From: Clostridium sp. AF27-2AA | GTDB lineage: Bacteria > Bacillota > Clostridia > Lachnospirales > Lachnospiraceae | DNA: 29,468 nt | Assembly: GCF_003478505.1 (NCBI RefSeq) | Contig: NZ_QUFI01000028.1 | Span: 10,818-40,285, forward strand | Reading direction: 5' to 3' | Part shown: positions 16,548 through 23,271 of the stretch, one piece after another | Layout of the letters: each line of letters opens with the position of its first letter | Position numbering within the stretch: the first letter of the stretch is position 1 | Translations under genes and position numbers: made by a program | The notes under the pieces: generated by a model | What the model was told of the DNA's origin: nothing | What the model saw: the letters and a program-made list of their open reading frames with translations, nothing else | The model's database searches: none

Positions 16548-16997
16548 TCACGTCTCATCTACTAAAATCAGTTCCAGTACCTCAGCACTTATCCCAAGTT
16601 CATGAATACTCTGATTCTTTGCCAGATATGTACAACTATCATATTGCTGATCTTTATAGTTTTTTGAAAAAACCGCAAGCACCTTATTCGTTGGTTGTGA
16701 CAATTTTCTAACATTCTCATTGTATAATGTAACTGGAAAGTCCGTCTTCTTTCCCCTTCTAAATCCAACACTTAAAACGGCTTTGGTATCTCCTACAAAA
16801 TAATCAGCTCTAATGCAAATTCCACTATTGATGAAATCTCCAATCATACAATGATGATATAAAAGATCTGCCAAATATGGTAGCACCATCAATTTCTGTT
16901 GTACTTTTCCCTTATCATCAACTTCAAAATCACGTTCAGAAAGTTTTGACTCCAAACAAGCTGCATAAAATTGTTGTGCGGACAATCTTGTTTTCAC
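16548..16997 (-). CDS. Small protein, candidate type III toxin (unrecognised family)
   Basis: A 149-aa protein whose sequence I do not recognise. It is mixed alpha/beta in appearance, with a conserved-looking core IRADYFVGDTKAVLSVGFRRGKKTDFP split over residues about 62-88, and near-neutral charge. The gene is clearly more AT-rich than its neighbours, which suggests transfer. It starts at a GTG that lies only one base after a GGGGG tract, an unusual spacing; TTG at 16985 is an alternative. Upstream lie, in order, a perfect promoter, a 5' hairpin, two tandem structured RNA repeats and a terminator. This is the layout of type III toxin-antitoxin loci (ToxIN, CptIN, TenpIN), where the ORF encodes an endoribonuclease. 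The toxin role is inferred from context only. Confidence 0.6.
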   Translation of the reverse strand: MKTRLSAQQFYAACLESKLSERDFEVDDKGKVQQKLMVLPYLADLLYHHCMIGDFINSGICIRADYFVGDTKAVLSVGFRRGKKTDFPVTLYNENVRKLSQPTNKVLAVFSKNYKDQQYDSCTYLAKNQSIHELGISAEVLELILVDET

Positions 16998-17011
16998 ACC
17001 CCCATAACTTT

Positions 17012-17040
17012 AAAAAGGCTGCCCTTTCGGACAACCTTTT
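17012..17040 (-). terminator. GAAA-tetraloop terminator before the candidate toxin ORF
   Basis: On the minus strand AAAAGGUUGUCC, loop GAAA, GGGCAGCCUUUU, then a fifth U. Two pairs are G-U on this strand but would be C-A mismatches on the other, so the hairpin works in the minus direction. It separates the repeat RNA from the ORF, as in type III systems where read-through sets toxin dose. Confidence 0.85.
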
Positions 17041-17057
17041 CTCTTTTTTGATGCTGA

Positions 17058-17111
17058 TTTTTCTGTTGTCTGCCAACCGGCCGCCTCTCTATGTGCGGCT
17101 TAACTGTGGAG
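17058..17111 (-). repeat. Repeat unit 2 of the candidate antitoxin RNA
   Basis: 54 nt on the minus strand: CUCCACAGUUAAG leader, stem GCCGC/GCGGC, stem GUUG-GCAGA-CAAC, then AGAAAAA. The first four bases CUCC can pair with GGAG in the loop of unit 1. Confidence 0.75.
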
Positions 17112-17163
17112 TTTTTCTGTTGCTCCCCAACCTGCCAGCCTACGAACTGGCTAAAGTGTCAGA
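17112..17163 (-). repeat. Repeat unit 1 of the candidate antitoxin RNA
   Basis: 52 nt on the minus strand: CUGACACUUUA leader, stem GCCAG/CUGGC, stem GUUG-GGGAG-CAAC, then AGAAAAA. Conserved flanks and different but still paired stem bases compared with unit 2. Confidence 0.75.
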
Positions 17164-17212
17164 TTTTTAAGGTGTCAGCTCACCGAGATAGACATTCTAT
17201 CTCTGTACTATT

Positions 17213-17241
17213 ATTATATGAATTCGCTTCGTTTATGTCAA
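17213..17241 (-). promoter_or_regulatory. Perfect-consensus sigma-A promoter of the repeat RNA
   Basis: TTGACA (17241-17236), exactly 17 bases, TATAAT (17218-17213) on the minus strand. Every consensus base is present, the strongest promoter in the window. Transcription would start near 17206, just before the 5' hairpin. Confidence 0.9.
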
Positions 17242-17304
17242 TCAGAGCAAACATTTTTTGCTTTTTTACAACTTAACGTTTTAGATTTATTATATCCATT
17301 TTGT

Positions 17305-18513
17305 TTATGTGAATGATCGGTCTCGCTCCAGTAACCTCTCAAACGTACTGTCCATCCCAAGTGCCCCCAGCGGAGCCGTGATCAGAATGGCCATAACTGC
17401 CACGGAAAGCACAATCTGACCGCACGGAAGTCCCATAGCCATCGGTACCGAACCAATGGCTGCCTGCACGGTTGCCTTTGGCAGATAAGCAATGACGCAG
17501 AACAGCCGCTCTTTCCAGTTCAGCGCTGTTCCTGCCAGGCAGATCAGCACACCGATCGTACGGAAAATTAACGCTGTAAAGATCATAAGAACTGCTGTCA
17601 GGCCAGCTCCCATCGTATAACGGATATCTACCGCTGCCCCCACCAACACGAACAGCAGAACCTCCGCAGCCAGCCACAGCTTTCCAAATTTCTCAGACAA
17701 TCTCGCTGATACTGCTTTGATGCTCCGCAGCTTCAGCACACACGCCATGCTGACCACTGCCAGCAGACCAGACACGGAAATGTACGGTTTTACCCAGTTT
17801 TCCACTGACATGAGCAGAAAAGAAACCCCCAGTACGATGATAACCTTCATGCTGTTGCGGACATAGTGTTCTTTGGCATACGCCGTCTCAAAAAACAGGC
17901 TTAACAGCCATCCCGCTACAGCACCCAGCAGGATTCCGCTCACAATGGAAATGGGGATATTTACAAAATTCATAACCCTTGCGCTACCGCCCTGGGCCAT
18001 GCCGGAAAATGTAGAAAACAGGACAATGACAAAAATATCATCACAGGATGCCCCGGCCAGGATCATCTGCGGAATACTCTTTTTCGTACCATATCCGATT
18101 TCCATCAGCTTTACCATGCGCGGAACTACCACCGCCGGGGAAACTGCTGCCAGCACCGCGCCCATCACAGCCGCCTCAATGCGGTTCACCCCAAGAATCA
18201 TGGGCGCGAACAGCACATAGCCCAGCAACTCAAAACTGGCCGGAACGCAGGACAGCATGACCGCAGGCCGTCCCACCTTTTTTAAGTCCGCAAGATTCAG
18301 GGACAATCCGGCCTTCACCAGAATGATGATGAGTGCCATCTGACGCAATTCTGACGAAATCGAAAGAATGGACGGATCGAGAAGATCCAGCACATAAGGG
18401 CCAAGCACAATACCGGTCAGGAGCATGCCGATGATGCGCGGCAGCCGGATGCGCTGACAGATGGCCGCCATGGCCAGACCCACCAGAAAAATAAATGAAA
18501 GTGACGTTAGCAT
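17305..18513 (-). CDS. Cation/proton antiporter (CPA family) under a fluoride riboswitch
   Basis: A 402-aa membrane protein of the Na+/H+ exchanger (PF00999) superfamily with about 12 hydrophobic segments. An SPAVVVPRM stretch lies in the unwound-helix region, and an adjacent aspartate pair D158-D159 (GASCDD) is typical of the ion site in electrogenic DD-type exchangers. The start is set by AGGAGG 7 bases before the ATG at 18513. A longer reading frame continues upstream but runs through the riboswitch and is not real. The leader is a fluoride riboswitch with terminator, so the gene should be turned on by fluoride. The transported ion is unknown; such antiporters are a recognised minority class among fluoride-riboswitch genes, beside Fluc and CLC-F. 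Confidence 0.85.
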   Translation of the reverse strand: MLTSLSFIFLVGLAMAAICQRIRLPRIIGMLLTGIVLGPYVLDLLDPSILSISSELRQMALIIILVKAGLSLNLADLKKVGRPAVMLSCVPASFELLGYVLFAPMILGVNRIEAAVMGAVLAAVSPAVVVPRMVKLMEIGYGTKKSIPQMILAGASCDDIFVIVLFSTFSGMAQGGSARVMNFVNIPISIVSGILLGAVAGWLLSLFFETAYAKEHYVRNSMKVIIVLGVSFLLMSVENWVKPYISVSGLLAVVSMACVLKLRSIKAVSARLSEKFGKLWLAAEVLLFVLVGAAVDIRYTMGAGLTAVLMIFTALIFRTIGVLICLAGTALNWKERLFCVIAYLPKATVQAAIGSVPMAMGLPCGQIVLSVAVMAILITAPLGALGMDSTFERLLERDRSFT

Positions 18514-18560
18514 AACTTTTCCTCCTTTTTGCACAGGGACCATCACACGCAATGCTCGCG

Positions 18561-18654
18561 AAAAAAAAGCTGGTGACCCTGTGATTTTCTCACAGAAGTC
18601 ATCAGCTTTGTATAAGCGGTTCTGGTTTCCCAAGGGAGAACTTCATTCCCTGTC
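18561..18654 (-). promoter_or_regulatory. Fluoride riboswitch (crcB motif) with overlapping terminator
   Basis: On the minus strand the aptamer runs from about 18654 (CAGGGAAUGAAGUUCUCCC), through the conserved AACCGCU, to AGCUGAUGACUUCUGUGAG near 18590. GAAGU and ACUUC pair as in known crcB RNAs. The 3' aptamer strand AAAGCUGAUGAC (18609-18598) also pairs with GUCACCAGCUUU (18577-18566), followed by eight U: a classic terminator. Ligand binding should block the terminator, giving expression when fluoride is present. The call is from motif recognition. Confidence 0.88.
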
Positions 18655-18657
18655 GAT

Positions 18658-18686
18658 ATTCTACTTGATTTTACTCAATTCGTAAA
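18658..18686 (-). promoter_or_regulatory. Sigma-A promoter of the riboswitch-antiporter transcript
   Basis: Minus strand TTTACG (18686-18681), 17-base spacer, TAGAAT (18663-18658). The start point falls right at the 5' end of the aptamer, as is usual for this riboswitch class. Confidence 0.65.
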
Positions 18687-18698
18687 GTTATTTTTACG

Positions 18699-19190
18699 TT
18701 ATAATGCCTTTTCGTAACACCAGTAATCATGTTCGTGCAGAAAACACGCTCCAACTGTTTCATATTCAAAAACCTTATAGGATGCAAGCGCCTTTTTATT
18801 TTCCTTTGCGACCAGAATGTGCACACTCTTAAATCCCTGTCTCCGCAGCTCCTCCATGGCCCCGGTCATCAGCCTTCTGGCAATGCCCTGATTCTGATAC
18901 GCTTCCCTTACCCCCAGTCTGGACAGCTCCCGCCCCGGCTGTAATTCCGGTGTCCAGCAGGTCAGGCTCTCCACCTTCGGATCCTGATCGATGGAAATGA
19001 CTCCGGCTATCTCGCCGTTTTCCTCGTCCCGCAGACAGAACAGCGCATTGCGGGATAAGTCAAATTCCACATCACTGCGGGCCGGATAATCGGCTGTCCA
19101 GGCACAAAACGGGGTTCCTACCAGGGAACGGTAGAGCGTCAGAACCTCGTCTGCCTCACTTTCTTTTACATGTTCAAATACAAGTGCCAT
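18699..19190 (-). CDS. GNAT family N-acetyltransferase
   Basis: A 163-aa single-domain GNAT acetyltransferase. The acetyl-CoA binding motif A is clear in SRLGVREAYQNQGIARRLM (about 91-109), followed by the usual ILVAKENKKALASYKVFEYE strand-helix. The ATG at 19190 has AAGGAGG upstream; a longer frame extends into the terminator hairpin and the transporter gene and is rejected. It follows the opp operon on the same strand but is separated by a hairpin terminator that touches its ribosome site, so partial read-through is possible. The substrate is unknown; small-molecule or protein acetylation are both possible. Confidence 0.85.
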   Translation of the reverse strand: MALVFEHVKESEADEVLTLYRSLVGTPFCAWTADYPARSDVEFDLSRNALFCLRDEENGEIAGVISIDQDPKVESLTCWTPELQPGRELSRLGVREAYQNQGIARRLMTGAMEELRRQGFKSVHILVAKENKKALASYKVFEYETVGACFLHEHDYWCYEKAL

Positions 19191-19209
19191 ATCGCAATTC
19201 CTCCTTACG

Positions 19210-19248
19210 AAAACAGACAGTCTGCTTCTGTTCCAGACTGCCTGTTTT
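19210..19248 (-). terminator. Terminator hairpin after the opp operon
   Basis: AAAACAGACAGTCTG (19210-19224) pairs with CAGACTGCCTGTTTT (19234-19248). The T-run is longer on the plus strand, but the position 30 bases after the last transporter gene suits minus-strand termination. Confidence 0.7.
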
Positions 19249-19279
19249 TTCATGCTCCTGTTCTTTGCAGGCAGCTCAC

Positions 19280-20260
19280 TTATTCTTTTTCTCCCAGCGG
19301 GAAATGACAAAACACTGTTCTGTCCCCAAACCTCCTGCATGGCGGCTGCTCTTTTCCACAAATTTCCTGTGCATAAGGGCATCTGGTGTGGAATTTACAC
19401 CCGGACGGCGGATTTACCGGGGACGGAATCTCACCGGTCAGCAGTTCTTTTTCCCTGCTCCGCAGATGCGGATCCGCCTTCGGAATGGCATTCATCAGGA
19501 AACGGGTGTAGGGATGCAGCGGATGGTTGTAGAGTTCATTCGTCGCTCCCACCTCGCAGATGCTTCCCAGAAACATCACGCATACCCGGTCCGCAATGAA
19601 TTTTACCACGCTTAAGTCATGGGAAATGAACAGGTAGGTCAGCTTGTATTCTTCCTGCAGATCTTTTAGCAGGTTTAACACCTGGGACTGAATAGAAACG
19701 TCCAGGGCCGACACCGGCTCATCACAGACGATCAGCTTCGGATTCAGGGCAATAGCCCGGGCGATTCCAATACGCTGGCGCTGTCCGCCGGAAAACTGGT
19801 GCGGATACCGGTTGTAAAATTCCTCCGGAATGCCGACTGCCTTCATCAGCTCCTTCACCCGGGCTTCCAGTTCCTTTTTATCCTTCATGCCGTAAGTCGT
19901 TAACGGCTCCGCAATGATCTTCGCCACGCTCATGCGCGGATTTAAGGAAGCATACGGATCCTGGAAGATGATCTGCAGCTGTCTGCGGATCTTCGCAAAC
20001 TCAGATTCCTTCATGGCGGTGATGTCCTGGCCTTCAAATTCCACCTTGCCGGAGGTCACATCCAAAAGCCGGATCAGCAGACGCCCCAGCGTACTCTTGC
20101 CGCAGCCTGATTCGCCTACCAGGGCCAGGGTCTCCCCCTCATAAATTTCCAGGTTCACATCGGACACCGCATGTACCACCAGTGGATTTTTCTTCGTGCC
20201 GCCGATGGGGAATTCCTTTACCAGATGCTCGGTGCGCAGCAGAAGTTTTTTATTTTCCAT
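19280..20260 (-). CDS. oppF: Oligopeptide/dipeptide ABC transporter ATPase (OppF/DppF)
   Basis: A 326-aa ABC ATPase that pairs with OppD to drive peptide import. Walker A GESGCGKS lies at 49-56; the signature FSGGQRQR, Walker [13 protein letters not shown] and H-loop FISHDLS follow. The C-terminal oligopeptide extension carries the [14 protein letters not shown] cysteine pattern seen in this family. The ATG at 20260 has AGGAGG 9 bases upstream and overlaps the oppD stop by 11 bp, so translation is coupled. Fifth and last gene of the operon. Whether the cargo is di- or oligopeptides cannot be told from the ATPase. Confidence 0.92.
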   Translation of the reverse strand: MENKKLLLRTEHLVKEFPIGGTKKNPLVVHAVSDVNLEIYEGETLALVGESGCGKSTLGRLLIRLLDVTSGKVEFEGQDITAMKESEFAKIRRQLQIIFQDPYASLNPRMSVAKIIAEPLTTYGMKDKKELEARVKELMKAVGIPEEFYNRYPHQFSGGQRQRIGIARAIALNPKLIVCDEPVSALDVSIQSQVLNLLKDLQEEYKLTYLFISHDLSVVKFIADRVCVMFLGSICEVGATNELYNHPLHPYTRFLMNAIPKADPHLRSREKELLTGEIPSPVNPPSGCKFHTRCPYAQEICGKEQPPCRRFGDRTVFCHFPLGEKE

Positions 20261-21245
20261 CTTCAGCCACCTCCTCACTTAAGAAACACCGCACCTTATG
20301 TCCCTCTGCTGTCTCATACAGCTCCGGTCCTTCTTCAAAGCACCGCTCTGTGGCGCACTCACACCGGGTGCAGAAACGGCAGCCCTTGGGCAGATGCAAC
20401 AGGTTCGGTACCACACCTTCAATGGTGTAGAGGCGGTCTTCCTGGCCGTCCAGTTTCGGGATGGATTTTAACAGTCCCTTCGTGTACGGATGCGCAGTGT
20501 GGTCGAACAGTTCAAAGGTCTCAGCCTGCTCCATCACCCGCCCCGCATACATGACATATACATAGTCGCAGATTTCCGCCACCACACCCATGTTGTGGGT
20601 GATCAGGATAATAGAAGTCCCCTGCTCCTCACAGAGCTTCTTCATCAGCTGAAGGATCTGCGCTTCAATGGTCACGTCCAGAGCCGTGGTGGGTTCATCC
20701 GCGATCATCACCTTCGGGCGGCACACCATGGCCATGCCGATCATGACTCTCTGGCGCAGACCGCCGGACAGCTGATGCGGATAGCTCTTGTAACGCTTCT
20801 CCGGCTCCGGGATTCCCACCGCACGGAAAATATCAATAACACGCTGCTTTGCTTCTTCTTTGGAAACCTTCTGGTGGAGCAGGATTGCCTCCTGCACCTG
20901 TTTTCCCACCGGATACACCGGATTTAAAGAGGTCATCGGCTCCTGGAAGATCATGGATATCTCGTTGCCGCGCACCTTCGCCAGCTCCCGTGAGGAAAGA
21001 TGGGTGATATCACGTCCATCCAGGGTGATGGTTCCGCCAACCACCTTGCCCGGATGACGCAGAAGTCCCATCACGGACATGGCAGTCATGCTTTTGCCGC
21101 AGCCGCTCTCTCCTACAATGCCTATGATTTTTCCGGCCGGAACCTCAATGCTGACGCCGTCCACCGCCGGAATCTCCCCTTTTGCGGTAAAGAAGTGGGA
21201 TTTCAGATCACGGATATCCAATACGATTGATTCACTCATGCTCAT
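20250..21245 (-). CDS. oppD: Oligopeptide/dipeptide ABC transporter ATPase (OppD/DppD)
   Basis: A 331-aa ABC ATPase with Walker A GESGCGKS at 45-52, Q-loop [12 protein letters not shown], signature LSGGLRQR, Walker [13 protein letters not shown] and H-loop LITHNMG. The C-terminal [14 protein letters not shown] cysteine cluster is typical of OppD/DppD. Two in-frame ATGs (21245 and 21239) share the same GGAG-rich site, so the exact start is uncertain by two residues. It lies 12 bp after oppC and overlaps oppF. Confidence 0.92.
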   Translation of the reverse strand: MSMSESIVLDIRDLKSHFFTAKGEIPAVDGVSIEVPAGKIIGIVGESGCGKSMTAMSVMGLLRHPGKVVGGTITLDGRDITHLSSRELAKVRGNEISMIFQEPMTSLNPVYPVGKQVQEAILLHQKVSKEEAKQRVIDIFRAVGIPEPEKRYKSYPHQLSGGLRQRVMIGMAMVCRPKVMIADEPTTALDVTIEAQILQLMKKLCEEQGTSIILITHNMGVVAEICDYVYVMYAGRVMEQAETFELFDHTAHPYTKGLLKSIPKLDGQEDRLYTIEGVVPNLLHLPKGCRFCTRCECATERCFEEGPELYETAEGHKVRCFLSEEVAEDGK

Positions 21246-21257
21246 CTCTCCTCTCCT

Positions 21258-22226
21258 TTACTGTTCTTTTAAATATGGGTCCAGCACATCCCGGAGGCCA
21301 TCCCCCAGGAAGTTGAATGCCATGACCACGATCATGATGGCCACACTCGGTGCGATGGAAAGCCACGGCTCCGAGAACAGATATTTTTTGCCGCGAACAA
21401 CCATCAGGCCCCAGCTGGCACTCGGCGGCTGCGCGCCGACACCCAGGAAGCTTAAGGATGCTTCCGACAAGATCGCTGACGGGATATTTAAGGTAAACAG
21501 CACGATCAGGGACGGGATGCAGTTCGGCAGAATGTGCCGGAACATGATGACCCACTTCTTCACACCAATGCTGCGGGCTGCCTCCACATACTCCTTTTCT
21601 TTTAAAGAAAGGGTCTGGGAACGGACAATGCGGGCGGTTCCCGCCCAGTTTACCAGGCTCAACGCAATGAAAATATTGATCAGGCCGCCGCCCATGGTGT
21701 ACATGACAACCATAGCCAGCAGCAGCGATGGGAATGCCAGCATCACATCCGCCAGGCGCATGATGATGAAATCCACCTTGCCGCCGTAAAAACCGGCATA
21801 CATGCCAAGCACTGTACCAATGGCCATGGAGATCAGAGTCGGCACCAGACCGATGGTCAGGGAAATGCGCGCGCCAAAAATGATACGGCTGAGCACATCA
21901 CGCCCCAGCTCGTCGGTTCCAAGCCAGTGAGCCGCACTTGGATGCTGCAGGCGGTCCGAAAGACTCTGCTGTAAGTGATCATAAGGTGCCACCAGAGGGG
22001 CAAAAACTGCAATGAGAATCATGAAAATAATCAGCAGTGCGGAAAAGGCCGCCAGCTTATTCTGGCGCACCAGTGTTTTTGCCTTGTCCAGCCAGGTGTC
22101 TGCCTCGCCGATCTGGGCATTGAAATCCGTCTGCATGTATTTCGCTTTTGCGTCATGCTGCTGCATACTTCTGTCCGATCCGGTCTGGTCGTTTTCAGAC
22201 AGATTCTGTATGTTCTTTTCTTCCAT
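21258..22226 (-). CDS. oppC: Peptide ABC transporter permease (OppC/DppC)
   Basis: A 322-aa inner membrane permease with an N-terminal cytoplasmic tail, a first helix near residue 65-85 and the binding-protein-dependent transport loop EAARSIGVKKWVIMFRHILP that docks the ATPase. The OppC N-terminal motif WLGTDELGRDVLSRII is present. The ATG at 22226 starts one base after the oppB stop, behind GGAGGG; the longer frame running back into oppB is rejected. Membrane partner of OppB in the operon. Confidence 0.92.
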   Translation of the reverse strand: MEEKNIQNLSENDQTGSDRSMQQHDAKAKYMQTDFNAQIGEADTWLDKAKTLVRQNKLAAFSALLIIFMILIAVFAPLVAPYDHLQQSLSDRLQHPSAAHWLGTDELGRDVLSRIIFGARISLTIGLVPTLISMAIGTVLGMYAGFYGGKVDFIIMRLADVMLAFPSLLLAMVVMYTMGGGLINIFIALSLVNWAGTARIVRSQTLSLKEKEYVEAARSIGVKKWVIMFRHILPNCIPSLIVLFTLNIPSAILSEASLSFLGVGAQPPSASWGLMVVRGKKYLFSEPWLSIAPSVAIMIVVMAFNFLGDGLRDVLDPYLKEQ

Positions 22227-22227
22227 C

Positions 22228-23151
22228 TTACGCGCCCTCCCTGATTCTCGGATCCAGTACATTGTAAAGCAGATCTGCCACCAGATTGCCCACAATGATC
22301 AGAATGGTAGTAAAAATAACCGTGCCCTGCAAAAGCGGCATATCTCTTGTCTCAATGGCATTCACCGCCAGACGGCCAATACCCGGAACGCCAAACACAC
22401 TCTCGGTCAGTACCGCGCCGGACAGCATGCTGGATACCTGCAGTGCCATCATGGTGACGACCGGAAGCATGGCATTTTTCAGTGCGTGCTTCACAATAAC
22501 ACCGGATTCCAGCAGTCCCTTGGCCCGTGCCGTGCGGATAAAATCATTCTGCATAATCTCCACCAGGTTGGAACGGGTCATGCGGGCAATGCTTCCGGCA
22601 GAATTCCAGCCCAGCACGATGGCCGGAAGGATCATGGCCCGGAAGGAATCGAAGCCGGAAACCGGAAACCATTTGAACTTAAACGCAAACAGATACTGCA
22701 GCACCAGCGCTGTCATGAATACCGGCATGGAAACACCAATCAGTGCGCCGCCCATAAACAGGCGGTCCAGCAGCTTATTCTGCCGCACTGCCGCAATGAT
22801 GCCTGCCACAATACCAATGATCCAGGCCACTACAGCCGCCAGCAGAGACAATTTCACCGTGTTCGGGAATGCCTCCAGAATGATCTTTGTCACATTCCGG
22901 TTCAGCCGGTAGGATGTTCCGAAATCCCCCCGAAGCGCATGGGCAATATACTGCAAAAACTGCACATACAATGGCTTGTCCAGCCCCATTTCCTTACTGA
23001 TCTTCTCGATCACCGCCGGATTCACATGCTCTCCCATCATGGTGGTAACCGGGTCACCCGGAACAATGCGCAGCATGATAAAAATCAGCAACACCACACC
23101 CACCAGAACCGGGATAGAGATCAGAATCCGTTTCAGTACTTTCCTTAACAC
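22228..23151 (-). CDS. oppB: Peptide ABC transporter permease (OppB/DppB)
   Basis: A 307-aa permease with six membrane segments, the family opening RILISIPVLVGVVLLIF, and the EAA-type coupling loop TARAKGLLESGVIVKHALKNAM. It starts with GTG (23151) 7 bases after an AGGAGG site. It is the second gene of the operon, 120 bp after the binding-protein gene, from which it is separated by a large hairpin that probably reduces its expression relative to the binding protein. Confidence 0.92.
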   Translation of the reverse strand: MLRKVLKRILISIPVLVGVVLLIFIMLRIVPGDPVTTMMGEHVNPAVIEKISKEMGLDKPLYVQFLQYIAHALRGDFGTSYRLNRNVTKIILEAFPNTVKLSLLAAVVAWIIGIVAGIIAAVRQNKLLDRLFMGGALIGVSMPVFMTALVLQYLFAFKFKWFPVSGFDSFRAMILPAIVLGWNSAGSIARMTRSNLVEIMQNDFIRTARAKGLLESGVIVKHALKNAMLPVVTMMALQVSSMLSGAVLTESVFGVPGIGRLAVNAIETRDMPLLQGTVIFTTILIIVGNLVADLLYNVLDPRIREGA

Positions 23152-23182
23152 ACCTCATCCTCCTCTACATTACATAGGAAAA

Positions 23183-23256
23183 GAGAGTGCCGCGAAGACA
23201 GGCCCGGCAAACCACGATATGCCTGTGACTGCCAAAGCTCTGGGTGCAACACTCCC
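23183..23256 (-). promoter_or_regulatory. Intercistronic stem-loop between oppA and oppB
   Basis: Arms GAGAGTG (23183-23189) and CACTCCC (23250-23256) with an inner ACAGGC/GCCTGT pair (23198-23203/23221-23226) make a long structure, followed on the minus strand by a short TCTTTTCC tract. It likely gives partial termination or 3' protection of the binding-protein message. Confidence 0.6.
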
Positions 23257-23271
23257 TTAGCATTTATGCGT

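Larger units (their letters stand above)
17041..17206 (-). ncRNA. Candidate type III antitoxin RNA with tandem repeats
   Basis: Predicted RNA from about 17206 down to the terminator. It begins with a 7-bp hairpin (GAGATAG/CTATCTC, 17185-17203) and a GGUG/CACC hairpin. Two units follow, bounded by A5 runs at 17168-17164, 17116-17112 and 17062-17058. Each unit has ACA-UU-AGCC, a 5-bp stem, GGUUG-N5-CAAC and AGAAAAA. Type III antitoxins are tandem repeats cut at A-rich sites by their toxin, which fits. Unit length (52-54 nt) is slightly above the 34-48 nt I associate with known families. Confidence 0.65.

Noticed and set aside
17058..17168. Tandem repeats considered as a CRISPR array
   Set aside because: Only two units, no unique spacers between identical repeats, and the variable parts are paired stem bases within the units.
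18514..18633. N-terminal 40-codon extension of the antiporter
   Set aside because: It runs through the riboswitch terminator; the AGGAGG site fixes the start at 18513.
19191..19382. N-terminal 64-codon extension of the GNAT protein
   Set aside because: It reads through a terminator hairpin and into oppF; AAGGAGG before ATG 19190 sets the start.
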